This document shows positions 43,416 through 51,128 of a stretch of 64,000 nucleotides of DNA, in pieces. Position numbers and translations under genes: made by a program. The notes under the pieces are model-generated. The model was not told the origin of the DNA and did no database searches. It was given only the letters and a program-made list of their open reading frames with translations. The DNA lies in contig NZ_JAFFSX010000036.1 of the NCBI RefSeq assembly GCF_017948485.1, positions 56,612 through 120,611 of the forward strand, in the 5' to 3' direction. The first letter of the stretch is position 1, and each line of letters starts with the position of its first letter. This DNA comes from Streptomyces sp. GESEQ-35. Its GTDB lineage: Bacteria > Actinomycetota > Actinomycetes > Streptomycetales > Streptomycetaceae.

Positions 43416-46132
43416 CGCGGGCTCTCCCACAGCGGCAGGGCGCATCGGGCCTCGCGTACCGCCGCTGCCGCGACGACGAGGCCGGCGAGGCCGGTACCGA
43501 GGTCGAGGGAGAGCTTCAGTGCCTCGTCGCCGAGAGCGATCCGGTGCGGGCCGAGCGGGGTGGTGTGCCAGGCGGCCTCCTCCAGGGCACGCCGCACCGC
43601 GATCTGCGAGGCAGGTTCGTCGGGGGCGACGGCGAGCAGCAGCTGGACCAGGCCGAGGCGGCCGTTCAGCAGGCCGTTGTGCGCGGCCGTGGTGTGCTGG
43701 GCGAGGGTGGTGATCCGGCGCAGGGGTTCGGCGAAGCGGTCGTCGCCGGTCAGGCGCACATGATCGTGCAGGCCCAGACCGAGACCGAGGGCGCCGGTGC
43801 TGATGCCGGTGCCGAAGGCGGGGAACGCGGCCCGCACCGGGGAGGCACCGGAGGTGAAGCCGAAGCGGGTCGCCTCCAGGTCGAGCAGCCGCTCCGCGAG
43901 TCGCCGGTACTCGGGGTTGCCGAGTGCCACGGCGGCACGCAGTGCGAACACGGCGATGCCCGCCGCCCCGTCGACCAGACCCGCGGCGATCCGCTCCTGT
44001 TGCGGCGGCAGCAAGTCGGTGAGCCGGGCGGCGAGGCGGTCGGCCGCCGTCAGCTCACCGGTGTCCAGCAGGTGGGCCCCCAGTCCGCTCAGGCCGGAGC
44101 CGAGGGACAGGTCCTGAACGGACTCGGCCGATCGCACCGCGCGGTCTCGGCAGTACGCGGCCAGCTCGGGGTCCCACTCCCGTACCGCGTAGGCGATACC
44201 CGCGAGTCCGCTGTGGAAGCCGACCGGTATGTCCTCGGTGGCGTGCACCCGACGGCGCAGCCAGTCCAGGTCCTCGGGGTCGGCCTCGCCACCGCAGCGG
44301 CGCAGCGCCCACAGCACTCCGGCGGCGCCGTAGGCGAGACCGAGTCCGCCGCCCGGCTGAAGGAACTGGCGTACGTCACCGGGGTACAGCCGGTCCTCCC
44401 GCCCGGGGGTCCGCCAGGCGCGCAGGGAGTCCGCGAGGCGGTCCACGCCGAAGACGTCCTCGGCGGGCGGCGCGGGCACCGCCACCGGTTCGGTGGCCGG
44501 GGCATGCGCCGGAAGTCTCGTCGTCCGCCCGACAGGCGGCGGCGATGGGGGTCCCCCCGCGCCGGCTCGGGTCTCCCCGTCCGCGCCGTGCGAAACCGGT
44601 TCGGGGATGGGGGCGCGTGCCAGGCGTCGGCCGGCAGGCGCCACTTCCGGCACAGGCCCTGAGGGAGCGCCTGCGCCCACATCCGCAGCCACGCACGAGG
44701 ACGCGGACCCGGCCCCGGACACCTCACCGCACGGCGCCAACTGCTCGGCCACGCCCGCGAAGTACTCGTCCCCCACCCCGAACCGCTCGGCGGCGGCCCG
44801 GCACAGGTCGGTGGCGCGCTCGGTACCGAGGGACAGCAGGCGGGTCATCGGCAGCAGCAGCCCGATCCGCATGCAGCCGAGCGCGTACCGGTCGACCGCC
44901 CGGCCCTGGTACTCGGCCGGGGCCCGGTAGCCGAAGACACCCATGGTCTGCCGGTAGCCCGCAAGGTCCTGGGATGCGGACTCGAAGTCGATGAAGTGCA
45001 CCCGCTCCGCCTCGTCGACCACGATGTTGCCCGGGTGCAGATCGCCGAAGACCCAGCCCCGCTCGTGCATCCGCGCCACGGTCCGGGTGACCTGCCCGAC
45101 GAGGCCGGCGATCCACTTGGCATAGGCCTCGGGGGACAGCGAACCGTCATGGCTGATGAAGGGGTTGCGCTCCAGGGCGAGGTCCATGAGGGTGCGGCCT
45201 TCGATGTACTCCCGCCCTAGGAACTTGTGCTCGACGCCGTCCACATGGGCGTCGACGGCCGGTACACCGGGCAGTCCGGCCAGGTCGGTGAGGGCGGCGC
45301 GTTCCGTCTCCAGGCGGGCGATGGCGTCGCGGCCGCTCTCGTCGAGGCCGCAGTGCGGGCGCGCCTCCTTCAGCAGGATCTTCCGTCCGGGGCTGTCCTG
45401 ACGCTCGGCGAGGTAGACGCCGCCGCCGTTGGAGAAGTGCAGGGCGCGGCTGACCGTGTACGGGAAGTCGGCCAGTCGGCGGCCGTCGCGCGCCCGCAGC
45501 GACTCCCGTAGCACCTCGGGGAGTTCGGCCCAGCTCGGCGGGTGGAAGCCGGGGCGGCGCTCGTCCGGCACGAGCTTGCCGTCGGGGTCCTCGATGCACT
45601 CGGTCTGCCGACCGCTCTCGTCCGTGATGCGGCGGGAGACGAAGGCGCCGTAGCGCACATGGAGGGGACCCTCGTGGTAGCGCAGGTCGGACAGGATCGT
45701 CGGGCCCTCGCTGCCGCCGATCAGCGCGTCGAGTGCGCGCAGGGTGGTGGCCAGCGCCTCGTCGGTGGGCGGGTAGACGGTGACGAACTTGCCACTCGCG
45801 CCCCGGTCGGCGTACTTGCTGTTGCGCCGGCTGAGGGTGGCCGGGCCGGCCAGCGCCTTGAACGGGACACGCCGCTCGAAGCAGTACCGCGAGACACGGT
45901 CGAGGAGCCGCTCGGCGTTGCCGGCGGTGGCGCTGACGTGGATCTTCCAGCCCTGCCACGGCAAGGGCCGATCCGCGCGCGAGTACATGATCCACTCCGG
46001 GCGCACCGCACGGGTCCAGCCCTCGGGCAGCTGTGCGCGGTGCAGTGGGAAGGAGCTCTCCGGTCCCTCGATGTCGCGCTGCTCGTAGAACGGTGAACCC
46101 GGCCGGCAGTACTGGAGGTAAGTGAGGTACAT
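43412..46132 (-). CDS. Class III lanthipeptide synthetase (LanKC)
   Basis: 906 residues. N-terminal phospho-Ser/Thr lyase-type region (about 1-225), kinase-like domain (about 230-480) with Lys255 in ILLKEARPH, catalytic Asp364 and Asn369 in GDLHPGN, and IDFES in place of DFG (Asp382), then a low-complexity linker (about 470-560) and a LanC-like cyclase domain (about 590-900; GFHSGLAGI, NGLLNGRLG). The cyclase lacks the Cys-Cys-His zinc ligands, which places it in class III rather than IV. It would phosphorylate and eliminate Ser/Thr to Dha/Dhb. Neither precursor in this operon has a cysteine, so ring formation is not expected. Follows the M50 protease gene by 12 bp. Confidence 0.93.
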   Translation of the reverse strand: MYLTYLQYCRPGSPFYEQRDIEGPESSFPLHRAQLPEGWTRAVRPEWIMYSRADRPLPWQGWKIHVSATAGNAERLLDRVSRYCFERRVPFKALAGPATLSRRNSKYADRGASGKFVTVYPPTDEALATTLRALDALIGGSEGPTILSDLRYHEGPLHVRYGAFVSRRITDESGRQTECIEDPDGKLVPDERRPGFHPPSWAELPEVLRESLRARDGRRLADFPYTVSRALHFSNGGGVYLAERQDSPGRKILLKEARPHCGLDESGRDAIARLETERAALTDLAGLPGVPAVDAHVDGVEHKFLGREYIEGRTLMDLALERNPFISHDGSLSPEAYAKWIAGLVGQVTRTVARMHERGWVFGDLHPGNIVVDEAERVHFIDFESASQDLAGYRQTMGVFGYRAPAEYQGRAVDRYALGCMRIGLLLPMTRLLSLGTERATDLCRAAAERFGVGDEYFAGVAEQLAPCGEVSGAGSASSCVAADVGAGAPSGPVPEVAPAGRRLARAPIPEPVSHGADGETRAGAGGPPSPPPVGRTTRLPAHAPATEPVAVPAPPAEDVFGVDRLADSLRAWRTPGREDRLYPGDVRQFLQPGGGLGLAYGAAGVLWALRRCGGEADPEDLDWLRRRVHATEDIPVGFHSGLAGIAYAVREWDPELAAYCRDRAVRSAESVQDLSLGSGLSGLGAHLLDTGELTAADRLAARLTDLLPPQQERIAAGLVDGAAGIAVFALRAAVALGNPEYRRLAERLLDLEATRFGFTSGASPVRAAFPAFGTGISTGALGLGLGLHDHVRLTGDDRFAEPLRRITTLAQHTTAAHNGLLNGRLGLVQLLLAVAPDEPASQIAVRRALEEAAWHTTPLGPHRIALGDEALKLSLDLGTGLAGLVVAAAAVREARCALPLWESPR

Positions 46133-46144
46133 GACTTTGCCCTG

Positions 46145-47758
46145 TCAGTGGAACGGCAGCACGAGGCGCTGATAGGCCCAGCGCGGGAGGGACATCGACC
46201 GGGAGTGCAGCCGCGCGCTGCCGCGGCCGGGCCTCATCGGCCCGTCGAGCCGGAGGGAGTACCGCTTGCCCTGGACACGCACGTTGTCGGTGGTGACCGG
46301 CAGCAGCCCGCCGAGCGGGACGGAGGTCCTGTGCGCGTCGGGGGAGCTGATGGTCGCGGTGCCGAGCGTGTGGCGCAGCATCATTCCGGCCTTCTGGAGT
46401 TCGACGCGGTCGCCCGTCCGCACCGGCTGGAGTTCGGGGCCGGAGGGCACGTAGAGGTAGACCGTGCCGTCGCGGTGGATCTCGTACGCGGCGACCTGGC
46501 TGCCGGTCACGTGCAGCTGCGTGCTGCCGAAGGCCAGTGCGACGACGACGGCGGCGAGCAGCGCGAGCCGCACGGGGCGCGGCCGGTTGCCGCGGAAGGA
46601 CTTCACCAGGCCCGCGCCGGCCTTGCAGACCATCAGCAGCAGCATGCCGGCGATCAGGCTGGACAGCAGGGTGCCGAAGTACCCGAGAGACATCAGCGCG
46701 TCCAGCCACTGGCCGAGTCCGCGGACCACTAGGACCACCGGGGTCACCATGCAGCCGACGCCGAACAGCGGCAGCCAGCCGGGCCCCTTGATCCGGTACG
46801 GGCGGCCGGACAGCAGGGCGACGAAGCCCTCGCGCAGCGAACCCAGGGCGGCGTCGCGCAGGTTCGGCCGGTTCAGGTAGCTCATCAGCGCGATGTAACC
46901 GTCGAGCTTGACGAACGGAACGAGGTTGATCACCGCGGCGGCCGCGTTCACCAGGGAGAACAGCATGAGTGCGTCACCGGCGCCGCCCCGCCCCACGACA
47001 CCGGCGGCGCAGGCCGCGGCGCCGCTCACCCCGGCCTGGACCGCGATGCCCGCCAGGGAAACCCTGGCCCGCTGGAGGTGGTTGAGCCGCCAGGAGTCGG
47101 AGACGTCGCAGAACATCGCGGGCGAGAAGTAGAAGAGCATCACGCCCATCCGGCCCGGACGCCCGCCGTAGTGGGCGAGCAGACAGGCATGGCCGAACTC
47201 GTGGGCCACGGTGGTGAGGAACACCCCGGCGAACACCGTGCCCAGGGTGGCCGGCGACACCGGGCTGCCGAGCACCGCCGCCACGTGTGCGTGCTGTCCG
47301 ACGAGCACGAAGGCGCCGGCCGCGGCGAGCACCACGACCAGCCACCCCAGCGTCCGGGGCGAGGCAAGCCGCAGACCGTTGATCCGCCGCGCGGCGGCGT
47401 CACCGGAGCGCAGCACGGCCAGCTGAAAGGTCAGCGGCGGTACGTACTTCACCCGCCGGATCCTGCGATGCCGACCGCCGGGCCGGTCCTGGGCGGTCCC
47501 GGCGAGCAACTGCGCCTTGTCCAGCGACCGTACGGCCGTGTGGACCAGCTCCGGCGTCCACGGCTTGCCCAGCCGCTCGGCGAGGCCCTGTGCGTCGGCT
47601 CCGTCGAGCTCCCTGGCCAGCCTGGCCAGGTCGGCGCCGATACGGAAGTACTGGTGCTCGCCGCGCTGCACCACCCAGGGCTCGCCGTCCGCGACGGGAG
47701 GGTGCACCCGTATGCCCGTGTTGAGGCGCGGGCGCTCCAGGTGCGCGGCACGGTTCAT
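46145..47758 (-). CDS. M50-type intramembrane metalloprotease (daptide MpaP-like)
   Basis: 537 residues. An N-terminal soluble region (1-130) may bind the peptide; several membrane helices follow. Zinc motif HEFGH (His186, Glu187, His190) in 'LTTVAHEFGHACLLAHYGG' and the second M50 motif 'INLVPFVKLDGYIAL' (Asp286) are intact. A C-terminal soluble domain (about 445-537) follows the last helix. Proteins of this type accompany daptide clusters and are thought to remove the leader. ATG overlaps the stop of the ABC permease (ATGA). Confidence 0.88.
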   Translation of the reverse strand: MNRAAHLERPRLNTGIRVHPPVADGEPWVVQRGEHQYFRIGADLARLARELDGADAQGLAERLGKPWTPELVHTAVRSLDKAQLLAGTAQDRPGGRHRRIRRVKYVPPLTFQLAVLRSGDAAARRINGLRLASPRTLGWLVVVLAAAGAFVLVGQHAHVAAVLGSPVSPATLGTVFAGVFLTTVAHEFGHACLLAHYGGRPGRMGVMLFYFSPAMFCDVSDSWRLNHLQRARVSLAGIAVQAGVSGAAACAAGVVGRGGAGDALMLFSLVNAAAAVINLVPFVKLDGYIALMSYLNRPNLRDAALGSLREGFVALLSGRPYRIKGPGWLPLFGVGCMVTPVVLVVRGLGQWLDALMSLGYFGTLLSSLIAGMLLLMVCKAGAGLVKSFRGNRPRPVRLALLAAVVVALAFGSTQLHVTGSQVAAYEIHRDGTVYLYVPSGPELQPVRTGDRVELQKAGMMLRHTLGTATISSPDAHRTSVPLGGLLPVTTDNVRVQGKRYSLRLDGPMRPGRGSARLHSRSMSLPRWAYQRLVLPFH

Positions 47759-48501
47759 CCGAGGTCCCTGCGGCGCAGGTCGGTGCGTGCCGCCGCGGTG
47801 ACTACCACGACCCACAGCACGGACACGGCGAACGCCGTCCAGGTCGGGAGCAGGTCCGGCTTGGGGTCCCGGTACAGGGAGCTGAGGGCGATGGTGAACA
47901 GGTACTGCGCCACCTCGGGGACCAGGCGCTGCACGGCCGGCTCGATGCCGACCATCAGGACCAGCACGGCAAGCACGGCAAGCGTCTGGTTGCGCACCAG
48001 CCAGCCGACCGCCAGTCCGAACACTCCGGACAGCAGTACGCAGACCACGACGCCGAGGAGGGTCTTGGTGCACTCCCCGTTCCAGACCAGGTCCTGCTCA
48101 CTGGAACGGGCGGCCAGGGCGTAGTTGGCCACGGCGCCGCCCGCGGCGACCACGGCGAACAGGGCCGAGGTGCACACCGCGGCCACCAGCTTGGCGAGGA
48201 AGACCTGGCCCCGGCCGCCGTAGCTGAGGACGGTGCGGGCGAGGGTCTGGCCGGAGACCTCACGGGTGACGATCAGGGCGCAAGTGATCGCCGAGAACAG
48301 CAGCAGCATCATCCAGCCACGGATGATGTCGCCGGTCACGGCGCCGGAGGCCATGGCGGCGGCGTTGTCGCGGCCCTGGGTGTAGTAGCCGTAGCCGGTC
48401 AGGGCGCACCACGACGCCCCGCCGGCCAGGGAACCGATCAGGGCCCGGCCGGTGGTGACCTTGGTCAGTTCGGCGCGGGAGAGCAGAGCGAGCCGGCTCA
48501 T
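47755..48501 (-). CDS. ABC transporter permease (peptide export/immunity)
   Basis: 248 residues with six hydrophobic segments of the ABC-2 type ('ALIGSLAGGASWCALTGYGYYT', 'MLLLFSAITCALIVTREVSGQTLARTVLSYGG'). Overlaps the upstream ATPase and downstream protease genes by 4 bp each. Probably exports the mature peptide or protects the producer. Confidence 0.9.
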   Translation of the reverse strand: MSRLALLSRAELTKVTTGRALIGSLAGGASWCALTGYGYYTQGRDNAAAMASGAVTGDIIRGWMMLLLFSAITCALIVTREVSGQTLARTVLSYGGRGQVFLAKLVAAVCTSALFAVVAAGGAVANYALAARSSEQDLVWNGECTKTLLGVVVCVLLSGVFGLAVGWLVRNQTLAVLAVLVLMVGIEPAVQRLVPEVAQYLFTIALSSLYRDPKPDLLPTWTAFAVSVLWVVVVTAAARTDLRRRDLG

Positions 48502-49238
48502 GCCGCGGCCCCTTCGACAACCTCGAAGAACCGCTCTTCGAGCGGGAACCGTCCGCCGGCCGTGAACTCGTGCAGCGAACCGGTGTGCACGATCCGGCCG
48601 CGGTCGAGGAGCAGTACGTCGTCCACGGTGTTCTCCATCTCTCCGAGCTGGTGGCTGGAGACCAGCACCGTCTTGCCGGAGGCGGCCATGTTCCGGATGA
48701 AGCGGCGGATCCAGCGGATGCCGTCAGGGTCGAGGCCGTTGGCCGGCTCGTCGAGCATGAGCAGCTCGACCGTCTCCACGAGCAGCGCCGTCGCCAGCCG
48801 CAGGCGCTGCTTCTGGCCGGTGGACAGGCGGGCACAGCGCTGGCGTTCGTGGCCGCCGAGTTCCACGAGGTCGATGACTTCGGCTATCCGGGAAGCGGGC
48901 ACACCCAAGGCCCGGGCCCAGATGGTCAGTTCCTTCTGGACGGTCGCCGCCGGGAAGAAGCCGATCCCGTCCATGGCCACGCCGACCCGGTGAGCGTGCT
49001 CGGGGCCGGGTGCGGCGCCGAAGATCTCCACCGTGCCGGAGTCGACCGTGGTGGTGCCGAGCAGCGACTTCATCAAGGTCGTCTTGCCCGCGCCGTTACG
49101 ACCGAGCAGGCCCACCACACGGCCCCTCGGTACCTGGAAGGAGATGTCGTGCAGTACCCGCCGCTCGCCGAAGGACTTCGACACGCCGGCCACCTGGATG
49201 ACCGGCGGGACGGGCAGGGCGTACCCGTCAGCTGTCAT
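48498..49238 (-). CDS. ABC transporter ATP-binding protein (peptide export/immunity)
   Basis: 246 residues. Walker A GRNGAGKTT (46-54), signature LSTGQKQRLRLA, Walker B LLMLDEPANGLD, and His in 'VSSHQLGEM'. Typical of single-domain exporters or immunity pumps (CcmA/LanF-like) paired with an ABC-2 permease. Start overlaps the upstream small membrane gene by 11 bp. Confidence 0.93.
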   Translation of the reverse strand: MTADGYALPVPPVIQVAGVSKSFGERRVLHDISFQVPRGRVVGLLGRNGAGKTTLMKSLLGTTTVDSGTVEIFGAAPGPEHAHRVGVAMDGIGFFPAATVQKELTIWARALGVPASRIAEVIDLVELGGHERQRCARLSTGQKQRLRLATALLVETVELLMLDEPANGLDPDGIRWIRRFIRNMAASGKTVLVSSHQLGEMENTVDDVLLLDRGRIVHTGSLHEFTAGGRFPLEERFFEVVEGAAA

Positions 49239-49428
49239 CGCGACTGACCTTCACCAGCGCCCCGAGGCAACCCGCGGTGACGAGGATTCCCACCGTCAGC
49301 AGCGAATAGCGGACCCAGCCGCTCCAGGTGTCGCCCAGCAGCACTACGGCGATGACGCCGATCGCCGCGACGAGGGCCAACAGGGCCAGTCCGGCGGACA
49401 TGGGGGCCGGAGTGCCTTGCTCGTTCAT
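49228..49428 (-). CDS. Small two-helix membrane protein of the peptide operon
   Basis: 66 residues from ATG 49428 with TTTGGAGA upstream. Two membrane helices ('AGLALLALVAAIGVIAVVLL' and 'YSLLTVGILVTAGCLGALV') joined by a short outside loop, with a charged tail VKVSRDDS. Position between the precursors and the transporter suggests a third transporter subunit or an immunity protein. No family recognised. Confidence 0.75.
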   Translation of the reverse strand: MNEQGTPAPMSAGLALLALVAAIGVIAVVLLGDTWSGWVRYSLLTVGILVTAGCLGALVKVSRDDS

Positions 49429-49458
49429 GATTCTCCAAAGCTGTCGTACGAATGCCGG

Positions 49459-49492
49459 GCCGGCCGGGGCACCGCGCGTTGCCCCGGCCGGC
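49459..49492 (-). terminator. Perfect 12-bp stem after the precursor genes (attenuator candidate)
   Basis: GCCGGCCGGGGC (49459-49470) and GCCCCGGCCGGC (49481-49492) pair perfectly around a 10-nt loop, 11 bases beyond the stop of the second precursor and about 30 before the next start. No T-run. Such elements raise precursor mRNA over enzyme mRNA in many peptide operons. Confidence 0.75.
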
Positions 49493-49503
49493 ACGACCTT
49501 TGA

Positions 49504-49692
49504 TCAGGTGGCGACGATCGCGCTGACCGCCGTGTAGGTGGCGGCGGAAGCGCCGGCAACCGAGATCACGGCGGCGCTGGCGCCGAAGCCGGTGGAAACG
49601 CCACTCCAGAAGCCGGGGGCCTCAAGCGTCTCCAGCTCCTGGAGCGCCAGCTCCAGACCGGACTCCTGGAACACCGCGTCGGTGCTCTTCAT
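49504..49692 (-). CDS. Daptide-type precursor peptide A2
   Basis: 62 residues from ATG 49692 with AAGGAG eight bases upstream (an in-frame start at 49713 lacks a ribosome site). Leader motif LELALQELETLEAPG at 13-27, then FW and a small-residue-rich, hydrophobic core (28-62) that ends in Ile-Val-Ala-Thr. No cysteine. The C-terminal Thr is the residue converted in daptides to a dimethylated propanediamine end. The core has eight further Ser/Thr that the LanKC could dehydrate. Same layout and register as A1. Confidence 0.93.
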   Translation of the reverse strand: MKSTDAVFQESGLELALQELETLEAPGFWSGVSTGFGASAAVISVAGASAATYTAVSAIVAT

Positions 49693-49735
49693 AGGGCTCT
49701 CCTTGGGATACAAGGTGGGGCTGATGGGTCGGTGA

Positions 49736-49912
49736 TCAGGTGGCGACCGTGGCGGCCGTCAGGGCCCAGCTGCCGTAGGCGGCGGCGCTCGCGGCCGTGA
49801 CGCCCACACCGACACCGACGTTCGTCCACAGGCCCGGAGCCTCAAGGGTCTCCAGCTCCTGCAGACCCAGCTCGAGAGCGGCGCTCTCGTGTGCGGTCTT
49901 CATGTCCAGCAT
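49736..49912 (-). CDS. Daptide-type precursor peptide A1
   Basis: 58 residues from ATG 49912 with the very strong ribosome site GGGGGGAGGAG. Leader motif LELGLQELETLEAPG at 13-27, then LW and a core (28-58) with Val-Gly repeats, Ala-rich stretches and the C-terminus Thr-Val-Ala-Thr. No cysteine; six Ser/Thr besides the C-terminal one. Lies 37 bp after the dehydrogenase gene and 43 bp before A2. Confidence 0.93.
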   Translation of the reverse strand: MLDMKTAHESAALELGLQELETLEAPGLWTNVGVGVGVTAASAAAYGSWALTAATVAT

Positions 49913-49949
49913 GTTGTTCTCCTCCCCCCTCTGACGAGGTGTGATCAAT

Positions 49950-51128
49950 TCACCCGCGCGGTACGCGGGAGTCCGAGTGCGCGCTGCGCAGTTGGCCGAG
50001 CATGCGGCGGAGGTCCTCGGCACCGAGCCCGGCCAGCATCGGCAGTCCGCCGCCCCACATCCGCAGGCAGGACCGGACGACGGTCTCGATGTCCACGTCG
50101 CCGGGCACCGGGGCCGGAGCCACTCCGAGCAGGTCCAGCCAGGCGGCGAACCCCTCGGCCGGGTCGGCGGGCACCGCCGCGGGGGTCGCGGCGCGCAGCG
50201 CAGACCAGGTACGCCCGACCCGCTGTGCGGCCACGGCGGACCGGTCCGCGAGGTGACTCCAGTAGGCCGGCAGCAGGTTGGCCAGGGCGGTCATCTTCCG
50301 GACGCCGAGGTGGTGCGAGAGGTTGTTGGCGAGGAACCAGACCTTGACCGTGAACGGCATGCGGTCCCGCAGGAGTTCGACCCGTCGCGTGGCGAGGCTC
50401 AGGTCCGCGAGCTCCGCGCGCTGCGCCGCTGTGGCCGTGCCCGTCCCTCTGATGTCACTCAGCACCCCGGCCACCCGGGCGGCCTGCCTCAGCGCGTGGT
50501 CGTCCGTGTCCGTCCACGGCCCCTCGCTGCCGACCACGGGTCCGACGCTGCGCAGAATGATCTCCAGGCAGCCCTCCACGAGCAGCTGTCCCGACAGGCC
50601 CGCGGTGCACCGCGCGTCGAGCAGCGCCACGTCCGGTTGCAGCGCCAGGCCGGTCAGGGCCCGTTTCTGCCCCCCGTGCACAAAGCTCACGATGTTGCTG
50701 GCCTCGGCAGCCGTACCGAGCGTGGTGGGTACGGCGACCAGCGGCACGGGCCGCGGGCGGTCCGGGCCGATCACCCAGCCGCTGCGCTGCGGCGCGGCCA
50801 CGATCCGTGCCGTCAACGGGTCGGCCACGGCCAGGGCGAGCTTGGCGGTGTCGAGCAGCGAGCCGCCGCCCACCGCCACCACCAGTCGTGTCCCCGCCAG
50901 CCTGTCCGCCAGCGTCTCGGCGTCGGCGAGAGTCCGCGGCCGGTGCACGGGAAGCGGGCGGACTTCCACCCCGCTGTCCGCGAGCAGCCGACGGCACTCG
51001 GCCAGACCGGGGTTGGAGTCCAGGGCCGCGTCGTGAGCCAGCGCGACCGGGCCGGCGCCATCGGTGGCGAGTTCCGGCAGCACGTCAAGGCCCCGGTGCA
51101 CACGGCACCTGTTGATCAACGTACTCAT
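49950..51128 (-). CDS. Iron-containing alcohol dehydrogenase-family protein (daptide MpaB-like)
   Basis: 392 residues. NAD-binding motif GGGSLLD (87-93) and 'AVPTTLGTAAEASN' match family III alcohol dehydrogenases. The usual metal-ligand motifs are altered: the DALxHxxE region reads 'LLVEGCLEII', and the HAxxHxLG region reads 'NNLSHHLGV'. In daptide pathways a member of this family performs oxidative decarboxylation of the C-terminal Thr to an aminoketone. Start overlaps the aminotransferase stop by 4 bp. Confidence 0.85.
   Translation of the reverse strand: MSTLINRCRVHRGLDVLPELATDGAGPVALAHDAALDSNPGLAECRRLLADSGVEVRPLPVHRPRTLADAETLADRLAGTRLVVAVGGGSLLDTAKLALAVADPLTARIVAAPQRSGWVIGPDRPRPVPLVAVPTTLGTAAEASNIVSFVHGGQKRALTGLALQPDVALLDARCTAGLSGQLLVEGCLEIILRSVGPVVGSEGPWTDTDDHALRQAARVAGVLSDIRGTGTATAAQRAELADLSLATRRVELLRDRMPFTVKVWFLANNLSHHLGVRKMTALANLLPAYWSHLADRSAVAAQRVGRTWSALRAATPAAVPADPAEGFAAWLDLLGVAPAPVPGDVDIETVVRSCLRMWGGGLPMLAGLGAEDLRRMLGQLRSAHSDSRVPRG

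Noticed and set aside
43412..46132. Ordinary labionin-type class III lanthipeptide cluster
   Set aside because: No Cys-containing LanA-like ORF was found; both precursors lack Cys.
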